From Gnetum montanum (taxonomy: Eukaryota; Streptophyta; Gnetopsida; Gnetales; Gnetaceae), in assembly GCA_015680685.1 (NCBI GenBank), contig MNCI01022324.1:342170-372200 (forward strand): a stretch of DNA of 30,031 bases, read 5' to 3'. The translations under genes and the position numbers were made by a program. Below, piece by piece: positions 22,288 to 30,031 of the stretch. Every line of letters begins with the position of its first letter. Position 1 is the stretch's first letter. The notes beneath the pieces are model-generated. The model was given only the letters and a program-made list of their open reading frames with translations, had not been told where the DNA came from and searched no databases.

Positions 22288-23201
22288 TGATGAGACGCGA
22301 TATGCACAAGCCGTGATATCGCGGTCCGCCACCAAATCTATAAATAAGAGGCGGCACTCCCCTCATTTCTCATCCTAGGCTAGAAGTAGCGAAGCTCTGG
22401 CAAATTGATCACCCTAGAGATAGAATATTTTCCATGTGCCCGCAGTAGGAGTCCCCCAAGTGAACGGTTCTTTATTCGAGCAACTTTGTACCTGAACGTA
22501 AGTTGTGTACGGCAATAAAGATGAGCTTTGTAGATAAACCTTGCAATACATGGATAGGCTTATTTAATGTTATTTACTGCTTTCCTAGTAGCACGGAATG
22601 AGTACGACTTGGTTACGAGCATTGACGAATGTGTACGGCTAGCCAAGGAATCAGCTACTCATCGCGATTAGATTCTCTCACCCTTATCTCCTAGAACGTG
22701 GGATGAGTATGACTTGATTACGAGTATCTACGGATGTGTACGGCTAGTCAAGGAATTGGCTACTCGTCACACTTAGGCTAGTTAGGTGTCTTAGTACAAC
22801 CGCTTCGAGCACGTGCGTTACATGTGGTAATTCCAGTAACGATTAGCGTTTGGTAGCCACAGTTGCATAGTTTAGGGTGCATATGGCAAGTGGGAATGGA
22901 TGCTAACGCTAGGACTTAGCGCTGTAATTAGAGTTAGTTTTAGTCTCTCAACCCTTCACCCCTTAGGATAGGAGATAAACCAGAAAAGACCAAAAAAATC
23001 ATATACCTCGGACTTACTTAACTATACACCATGACAACAACAAGTAAGTCTGGGAAGACAACGATTAATTAACCCCACATGTTCCTTGCGGCGTTTAGGC
23101 ATTTAGTTTGTGGAGTTCGACCGGANGCTTCCAGATTTGAACCTGCCACCGTCGCTGTCATCAGATAACAATGCCAACAATGATGTTCTTAGAATTTTGN
23201 A
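22288..23201 (+). mobile_element. Solo LTR copy D (TGATGAG family, second subgroup) inside X
   Basis: It starts TGATGAGACGCG, with a TATA box at 22339-22346 and an AATAAA signal near 22515. It aligns with copy E rather than A/B in its 3' half. The match stops at GTTCGACCGGA before the n at 23126. The true end is probably the A at 23201: ACTAG at 22283-22287 recurs at 23202-23206 as the target duplication. The 73 bases at 23127-23199 do not belong to the LTR. An internal direct repeat of about 80 bases (period 105; 22601 and 22706) surrounds GTGTACGGCTAG. Confidence 0.75.
23127..23199 (+). repeat. 73-base segment duplicated at 23322-23394, flanked by n on both sides
   Basis: Identical to 23322-23394 (GCTTCCAGATTTGAACC to AGAATTTTG). 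The first copy stands between single n characters at 23126 and 23200, exactly where the missing end of LTR D should be. Assembly error is the simplest reading; the downstream copy is the one in natural context. Confidence 0.8.
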
Positions 23202-23206
23202 ACTAG

Positions 23207-23300
23207 TACAATGTATTATTATATATACCTCATATAAATCATATTATATTATATATTTTACATAAACTATATTATATGTATATATATATATTATATACAG
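23207..23300. repeat. TA-rich low-complexity tract
   Basis: A nearly pure A/T stretch with ATATTATATT-type and alternating TA runs inside element X, right of LTR D. No coding content. Its simplicity may have helped cause the assembly trouble next to it. Confidence 0.7.
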
Positions 23301-25270
23301 TGACAGGAAATACAGGTTGTTGCTTCCAGATTTGAACCTGCCACCGTCGCTGTCATCAGATAACAATGCCAACAATGATGTTCTTAGAATTTTGCTGGTT
23401 GTGAGTTATCTAAATTATATTATTCATTTTTTGTAATGTCTCTCCCACCATTTCTAGCAAATTCATGATGTAGATTTGGCACTTACACCAAAAATAATGG
23501 ATTGGTATCAAATTTTTCCGCATCTATTTATTATTAAAATATTTATTTTTAAACATCGGTACAGACAATGGCATGGTGGAGATTGATGAGGATAAGGCAC
23601 CAATGTGGTAGCGAATTTCGCAGATTTATTTTCTTCTTGGATAAATGCATGGAGCATCACATATGCCTCTTTTGCCACTTCCTTGAGAATCCATATTAAT
23701 TTAAAACATTAAAAAGCCAAGATTGGCAGAAGTACTGATTTTAACGGATTGGTATTGGGTTTTGCAACACCTAGATATTATTGTAATATTTATTTTTAAA
23801 CCTGGTGGTAGTATATAAAAAAAGATTCATTAGGCACCAGAAAATTTAATTTTCTTTGAAAGGAAAAAAGGGGATTACGCATACACACCAAAAAAAAATT
23901 CATTTCTGTTGAGAAAATAGGAAGAAGAGTTGATACCAGTAAATTCCATGTCACATTGGAATGAATTATGCTTAAGATCTATTGAAGATTTGTTGAGCCT
24001 TGTGGCAATTCTTATAACTTACAATCAAATTGCTGCATTGTGGAGATAGCAGAGCAGGATTGCAATTTAGGCAAGCCTCCTTTGTAATCTTCAAATTATT
24101 ATTTATAATTCCAATTTGATTTAATTATAAGTCTTTATTCTTGAACTTATGATTAGAAGTTAAGATAAAGGTTTATAATTCTACTTATGAGTGACATGCA
24201 TAAGTATGGAATTTAATTGGATTCAATTCTAATTGTTTATTGTCTTGATGATTTCTTTGACTTTTTAATCGTTCCTCCACGAGATATGACTCGCGGGTCA
24301 ATCACAAACGAGGTGACAATTTCTACAATGAAATAAAAAGGAAAAATAAATTTTAAAGGTATCCAACACCAAATTTTGCCTGGCTCATCATGGTGCTAGC
24401 ATAAGGATGGGGACTAGTTGATGATGAGGCATCCTAAAGGTAGTTATGGATTGACCTCCACTATGATGCATCAGTGAGGCTCCTATCTCAAGCCTCATCC
24501 TAAGAATGGGAGAGTGTAGATGTGTTTGTCCCTATGATCAATACGTGACATAGGTGTGTTCGTCCCTATAGCTAGTCCTCTAGAAAGTTAATGGTTACCA
24601 GTAATAGGTTGATGGACCCTAGTACCTATTGTGTTAATAAAAGACCTACAAGTAATTGTTATTTATGGGAGCTCATGGCAACATTTCACATGCTATACTA
24701 AGTGTGGATATGCTAGCAAACACATGGGAAAGGTGTATACGATGATATCAATTTATGAGTCATAGTGTGGATCATATATCTTATGATTGATCTATGATTA
24801 TATGGTTCATGTATTGTTTGATGGTATGGAGTGGGTATGATGGCATGGATGTGATAGCGAAGATGTATGTAGTATGGTGTAATGGATGTATGCTTGATTA
24901 TGTATAACAACAATTATATCCATGACTATTTGATAGGCATATATTCACTTTAGTAATGATTATGCCAGTGTTATGTGTAATATCATATCTACATGTGTTG
25001 CTTTGAGCGTGTGCAAGACTAATAATTGATGTAGGTTGCCTTGTGCCCTATTCCTCTCCTCTAGTGTAGCACTTATTGTCCATCTAGTAAGGGAAATATA
25101 AAGGCTTCCCACTTAGTTTTGTATTAACTTTATTTAGTTACAGGTGGAAGCTGTAGGAATGCAAGCGAGCACTAAGAGAGAGAACAAATGAGGAAAAAAT
25201 ATTTGGGGATTGATTAACATATATTTTTGTGTATAATAGTGTGGATTGTTCATATTTGTATGACCCTTAC

Positions 25271-25898
25271 TAATGAGTAGCGAGGTACCCCTACACTCAA
25301 CCATATGAATACGAGTGTAGCACGCGCGATCTGGTCGAACTCCGCAGACTAAGTGCCTACACGTCCCATTGAACACTTAGGGTTAATCATTCATTGTCTT
25401 CCCAGACTTACTTGTAGTTGTCACGGTGTATGGTTAAGTAAGTTCAAGGTATATGATTTTTATAGCTTTTTATGTTTTATGTCTCCTATGCTATTGAGGT
25501 GAAGGATTGAGAAACTAATTACTAACTCTAACTAATGAGCTAAGTCTAAATTACCTAGCGTCAGCATTCGTTCCCACTTACCGTACACACCCTGAACCGA
25601 TGCAACCGTGGCTACCAAATGCTAANTGAACACAACTTGTGTTCAAGTACAATGCTGCTCGAATAAAGATCCGTTCACTTTGGGACTCCTATTGCGGGCA
25701 CATGGAAAATATTCTATCTCTAGAGTGATCAATCTGCCAGAGTTTCCCTACTTGTAGCCTAGGATTAGGAAATAAGGGAGAGCCGCCTCTTATTTATAGA
25801 TTTTGCAGCGGACCACGATATCGCATACGCAATATCACAAGGGAGGACGTGATATCGCGTACGCAATATCGCAGCCTATGCGATATCGCGTCACATCA
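25271..25898 (-). mobile_element. Solo LTR copy E, minus strand, in the 3' LTR
   Basis: Perfect CTTAC duplications flank it (25266-25270 and 25899-25903). Read on the minus strand it begins TGATGTGACGCG and ends CTACTCATTA, each one base off the family ends. It has U3 dyads around 25814-25890, a TATA box at 25791-25798 (minus) and the family leader. At 628 bases it is short: the middle part present in copy D is missing exactly at the n at 25626. It groups with D. Confidence 0.85.
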
Positions 25899-26200
25899 CT
25901 TACTCTACTCTTATGTATATGATGATGATGTTTATAGTTTGCATCTTGTGAGAGTAATATAGATTTTTGGTTTATGTAGAGACATGCAATTTTATAAATT
26001 AAAATGTATGCTTAGTCTTTGATTTGATGTGGATTTTTGTGCACTTTAACCTTCCATAATATATACACATCAACTGATTTATTCTTAATGTATTTTCATG
26101 CACCATTGGTTTCTTAGATTATCATGCTTCCATTGTGTTATTATTAGTGATCCTAGGTATCACTTCATCCTAGCCAGTTTTAGTAAGGTGGGGTGCTACA

Positions 26201-26400
26201 ATGTCTCTACTAAGATGTTAGCTCTTAGTATGGGATGTCCCTAATAATCTTCTGAGACATCTCACAACTTGCTGAGATGTCTCATATAAGACATCTCATC
26301 CATGACTAAGATGTTTATGCCCTATTCAAGATGTCTCACCTACAAGTTTCAAAAAACAATGAGACAACCCAAGCCTCAAGCAAGATGTCTTAAGTGATCA
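26201..26400. repeat. Cluster of AGATGTCTC / GAGACATCT dyads
   Basis: About eight close copies of the motif in either orientation. Two form near-perfect hairpins: GAGACATCTCA - 8 bases - TGAGATGTCTC, and TGAGATGTCT - 6 bases - AGACATCTCA. The same motif occurs just left of the large element at 12835-12891, so the cluster was one block before that insertion split it. A possible TATA box (CCTATAAAG, near 26450) follows. Confidence 0.65.
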
Positions 26401-26568
26401 TTTTCTAACTATTGCAAGGATTTCAATGGACATCTAGGAAGAAACAAACCTATAAAGTGATGACAAACTTAACAGAAATTTTTTTAAAATGAAGCAAGAA
26501 TTATATACATCTCTGTGAAGCTAAGGTTCTTACCTCTTGTATCTATTGTTCTGTTGTTTATTAAACTT

Positions 26569-27406
26569 TGATGAGTAGCAGGTATTTCCTATACCCAACC
26601 ATACAAATTACTAGTGTGTACATGCAATCTGATCAAATTTTATGGACTACATTTTACCTAAGTGACTATTATCCTTAAATGGTAAAAGACATGATCACTA
26701 TTCATTGTCTTTCCAGTTGTCACTTGTGGTAACTCGTTGGTATGGTTATGTGTGATTGAGGTGTAAGATATTTATTTTTATAATTTTCTTTATCTACAAA
26801 TTGATTAGATAAAAGAAGGATTTATTATTTAAATTTAGTAATTAATTAACTAAACTATCCTAAACATGGAGCACCCATTTCAACTTTCTTTACACATCCT
26901 GAACATATACTAATATTGCTGGGTTACCAAGGACTAATATATTATGCTCAAAGTAGTTGTATTCATGTTAATTACAAATTAGAATATTAAATGCTCATGA
27001 TAAAAAAGTAAATTGCATTTAAAGTAAAACACGAAAAAATAATGTTAAATTAATCCAAGTGTTATAATGGATGAAAGAAATCTTGATTTTATTGTTGTTC
27101 ATGCAACTATGTCTAGGTATATATTGCACTCGAATAAAATGTTGTACAATCAATTCGATCCACATTATAGATACTCAAAGGAAAACATTCACTAAGCTTT
27201 ATTAAAAGAAATTACAAGAGTTTGGCTAAGGTATTAACTAAATGATGACATAAATGTGGTGGGTGTATGCACTTATATAGACAACAAGTAGATTAGCATT
27301 GATGCACATGCGTTAATACATCTTGAGATGTGTCAACAGGGATGCATCAACGAGGTTGCATCGATGGGCATGCATCGATGCAATTATCTTATTTAACATT
27401 TCATCA
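26569..27406 (-). mobile_element. 3' LTR, copy F, minus strand
   Basis: An 838-base LTR related to A-E but more diverged. On the plus strand it starts TGATGAGTAGCAGG and ends TTTCATCA. In minus orientation it has U3 motifs around TGCATCGATGCA (27300-27385), a TATA box TATATAAG at 27272-27279 and AATAAA at 27088-27093 in the same context as copy A. The minus-strand polypurine tract TTCATGGGGATA (27407 onward) precedes it, showing that its element extends rightwards. Confidence 0.8.
27272..27385 (-). promoter_or_regulatory. TATA box and U3 dyad repeats of LTR copy F
   Basis: The minus-strand TATATAAG is preceded by several versions of TGCATCGATGC, GATGCATC and GCATCAACG, including a palindromic TGCATCGATGCA. 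The arrangement (dyads directly upstream of the TATA box) mirrors copy A, but the motif is different. Confidence 0.5.
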
Positions 27407-30031
27407 TATCCCCATGAATAACTAAAAACTCATTCTTGAGTGAACAAAAATGAGATTGAGTTTCTTACAAAATTTTAGGAAAGTATGGGATGAATTGACT
27501 GACTAACAAACTAACTAACTCTTAAGTACCATGTGGTATAAATTACAAAATTGGTGTAGTTTTACAAAAAATGTGAATACTTAAATAAAAATTATAGATT
27601 CCTATTAAATGGATGGAAACAAGATGAAGTCTTCACATTATGCCTTGAGGTGGAAGCTTCTATGATGCAGAAGGTCCTTCATCACGTCCCAATGCTAGCA
27701 GAGGCCTTGGTTGTCTTGCTTCTACTACCAAAAACTAAAAGGTATTCAGGAGTGTCTTTATTTTCTCCTCTTTGCCACATAAGTTATGAATAGTCTAGGC
27801 TACTTCACCTAGATGTGCTAGTGTTGGAATATCCCACGAGTATGATAGTTTTGAAAACATTTTCTTCTTGTTGATGAACCATGCTGTGAATTGTTTACGT
27901 TCAATGTCGAATTTACGGATAAGATTTTATAGCTCAGGATAGTCACTTATTCTTCTAGTTAGGTTCTTAGCAAGGGATCTTTGATTAGTGAATTTACACT
28001 TGAGAACCTCAAGCTCCACACTTAAGAGATCTTTTAGTTGGTTTCCTTGTGGAGCTTGAACTTTGCCTCATAAAGAAGGTAAGAGCTGGCCACTTGCTTA
28101 TCTAGTTTTGTCCTAGGCCTCCCCATGGTTATTAGTAACAAGCTTACATATTAAATGTTAGCAAGATCCATATATTCAATCATCTCCTTGAGTTGTAATT
28201 CCTTCATATGAATCTTTGCTTGGTTATAGGCACTGAGTCCATCAAAGATGGACTGCCATATATCACTTCTTTATTGGAGTTACTAAATGGCCTTGTTCAA
28301 CTTCATCTTGGCCAACTTAATTTTCTTTTCATTGACCTCTTTAAGCATTCCAACCTAGTTCCTATAGTTATTTTTCACTCGTTTCATATTTTAGGGGTTC
28401 ATTCTTCTTAATTACAAAATTTTAACAAAGGGTCTAAACCTCTTTGATCAAGACATTTCTATTTTCTACATCCAAATTTCTCAGATCCAAGTTTACTTTG
28501 ACAAGTTGTTCCTATAGTGAGTGAATGTACTAAATCATTTGATCTTTTTGTTGCTCAACATTTCATAGGTGATGATTCTCAAGGGCTAGCACTAATTTTT
28601 CTTTGCAAACCTAAGACAGGTCACAATTAGTGTTATTGACCATTGTTTTTAATAGTTTTAATAGTAACACCTCAAGGATTACCTCTCCTTTGCATTCTTA
28701 GCCTCTTGGTATCTTTGTAGAATTAGAGATATGGATTCTAAGATCTGCAACTTTGATGGCCAACCTTTGATCACTAGTTATGGTCTCCTCTAGTTATGCA
28801 TTGGAAATTAGTAGCTTACCCCTTGTATCCAATAGCTGTGACTGGGTGGTTAATATATCTTCTAGATGATGAAAGATCTTTGGAATTAGTTACTTGGCTT
28901 CCACTAGTCATTTTAATACTTCCTTACGTTGGGTAGCAGCCATCCTTCTGCTCCTTGTTGCTACTAATGTTTGTACATCTACCATGACAACAACATTAGG
29001 GACAGATGCAATAGGATCATTTAGACCTTTACCAATGTAGTCTACCACCATCTCTACTATTGTCTCTTGACCCTTGTGCAGCATGACCAGGACCATCACT
29101 CCTTCGCTTTCTTCTAGCATCACAAAGAAGACTGCTACATTCCTAGAAATTTTAGGAAATGCTTGTTGTAGAATGAACACAGGAACATTTTTGGTACTAT
29201 GATTGGAGTGGACATGTGTCTAGTTCCTTTGTGCTGATAATAGTGAAGCCATTTCATTGTTTAACTAGTTAATAGTTCTTATGACCTCATTTAGGTGGTG
29301 GCTCATGGCTGGATAGTAAACTGAAGATTCCCCACCACCTCTAGAGGCTTGTTGTTATTACAAATATTGCTTTATGGGATTTCTTAGTTGTTCTACAGTT
29401 ACCAACATTTTAGGAGTTGTCTTGATGCTGTAGGTGGTGGTGGTGATGGTTGCTCCTCTTCTTGAAGTTTGGTTGGAGCTTTATCCTTCATCATCTTGTA
29501 CCAAGATGCAGCAGGAGCCCTACAGATCATATCATTCGAGTACTAGGCTATTCATTCCCTTTTACAAAGTTTTTTGATTAAGCATGGGAAGGGAGTATCT
29601 TTCTACCCTTTTCATTCTTCTTGAAATATTTTTCAATCTCAAGGAAGATGAGTTATTGTAGGCTAACTAGGAATTTCCCACTTAGAACTGCACATGCCTA
29701 GGTGGAGAAGCTATGATCTTGCTTAGTCTCATTGTTGGATTGAGGTGATAAGCTACAATTTTAAAATATTCTCACTCTACCTTGATGAGGGCACTATATT
29801 GCTTGTGATCCACTCCATAGCATCATTGAACCTACTCTTTTTTAGCCTTTGGGTCTACTTGGGTATATATCTTTGCCAACTTTACCCTAATGTTGGACAA
29901 CTTGAGGGCTTCTGTGATAATCTTAACTAAGTAGGAGATGGTGATGTCCTTTGTTTTAATAGTGGCATCTTCTTGTTTGTTGTTCCAAAAGAAATAGGTT
30001 TCCCTCATGTACCATGCCCCATTATTGGGGA
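27407..30031 (-). pseudogene. Decayed internal region of element F with coiled-coil ORF
   Basis: It runs off the right edge. On the minus strand a worn frame is traceable from the edge to about 27660, with many stops. The longest open piece is 28908-29180 (90 codons, ending at TAA or TGA-type stops). Downstream comes a coiled-coil-like part (TRGKLLISNA near 28820). Then comes AWFINKKKMF with SWDIPTLAHLGE at 27798-27888, matching in order the AWFIKANQMF and PWEVPTPSN of the ORF at 1-1037. Upstream of it, 29200-30031, are further remnants without a recognised domain. No RT or integrase motif was seen. It is the same kind of extra ORF as in element A; function unknown. Confidence 0.6.

Larger units (their letters stand above)
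22082..24390. mobile_element. Element X, LTR-like, nested in the 3' LTR
   Basis: Bounded by perfect TGGTG duplications (22077-22081 and 24391-24395), with TG...CA termini (TGTTGAACCC and GGCTCATCA). Without nested LTR D and the suspicious 73-base segment it is roughly 1.4 kb and non-coding, which fits a solo LTR of a family distinct from the TGATGAG group. No second copy occurs in this window, so the class and orientation are inferred from termini only. Confidence 0.65.
12892..26200 (+). mobile_element. Large decayed Ty3/gypsy chromovirus-like element with nested insertions
   Basis: Two long, diverged direct LTRs (12892-15658 and 20509-26200) flank a primer-site remnant, gag, protease, reverse transcriptase, RNase H, integrase and a polypurine tract in that order. 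RT before integrase defines Ty3/gypsy. The integrase tail, with an NNSYKESLRVAPY-type stretch and a final HGALEATWEVE, resembles the Del/Tekay-type plant chromoviruses. Flanking five-mers are ATGTT (12887-12891) and ATGTC (26201-26205), a target duplication with one C/T difference. Many stops and some frameshifts show it is dead. Nested insertions are C (from 19012), X with D (22082-24390) and E (25271-25898). Confidence 0.9.
20509..26200 (+). repeat. 3' LTR of the large element, interrupted
   Basis: The LTR pieces are 20509-22081, 24391-25270 and 25899-26200. Together they match the 5' LTR from TGTTACATCCC to GGGGTGCTACA. The first break is filled by X with a TGGTG duplication, the second by LTR E with a CTTAC duplication. 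Without insertions and one duplication copy each, its length is close to that of the 5' LTR. Confidence 0.85.

Noticed and set aside
23127-23394. Pair of identical 73-base blocks as a CRISPR-like or direct-repeat element
   Set aside because: Only two copies, fenced by n characters and in a plant LTR context; assembly error is simpler.
24713-25376. Minus-strand frames of 66 and 80 codons in the 3' LTR
   Set aside because: They lie within LTR sequence, the second crosses the junction with LTR E, and the 5' LTR does not keep them; chance frames.
28208-28411. Plus-strand open frame of 67 codons at the right end
   Set aside because: Antisense to the decayed coiled-coil ORF of element F, and no supporting motif.

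Overview
The window looks like nuclear DNA from a land plant with a large, repeat-rich genome. A gymnosperm or a similarly repeat-loaded lineage fits best, but the species cannot be named from the sequence. Evidence: one intron-split gene with GT-AG introns, one of them 1.8 kb, whose product starts with a chloroplast-transit-like leader; LTR retrotransposons nested in each other; general AT richness. No bacterial operon, CRISPR array or tRNA/rRNA gene is seen. Single n characters and a 636-base N run show it is a draft scaffold.

Layout, left to right. 1-1208: 3' part of an LTR retroelement, with an in-frame but stop-riddled coiled-coil ORF and a polypurine tract. 1209-1925: its 3' LTR (copy A of a family with TGATGAG...CTCATCA ends). 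1934-2460: an older related LTR piece on the minus strand (copy G). 2461-4175: no recognisable gene. 4418-7642: the only convincing host gene, five exons on the plus strand, about 335 residues, a predicted plastid multi-pass membrane protein of unknown function. 7643-8934: 3' flank. 8935-9810: a solo LTR (copy B). 9811-12891: old non-coding DNA with tandem duplications. 12892-26200: one large, decayed Ty3/gypsy chromovirus-like element (2.77-kb LTRs, decayed primer site, gag, protease, RT, RNase H, broken integrase, polypurine tract). It is itself invaded by a solo LTR C in the integrase (running into the N gap), by a different LTR-like element X in its 3' LTR (which in turn holds solo LTR D), and by solo LTR E. 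26201-26568: a cluster of short dyads flanking the insertion. 26569-27406: LTR F on the minus strand, followed to the window end by the decayed internal region of its element, whose ORF resembles the one at 1-1037.

Insertion order can be read from target duplications: TGGTG around X, ACTAG around D, CTTAC around E, ATGTT/ATGTC around the large element. The large element is oldest, X entered its 3' LTR, and D entered X. The TGATGAG family is the main theme (copies A-G). Its U3 region carries short palindromic repeats just before the TATA box, and the motif differs between copies while the position stays the same. No coding system beyond the plastid-protein gene and the retroelement remnants can be supported.
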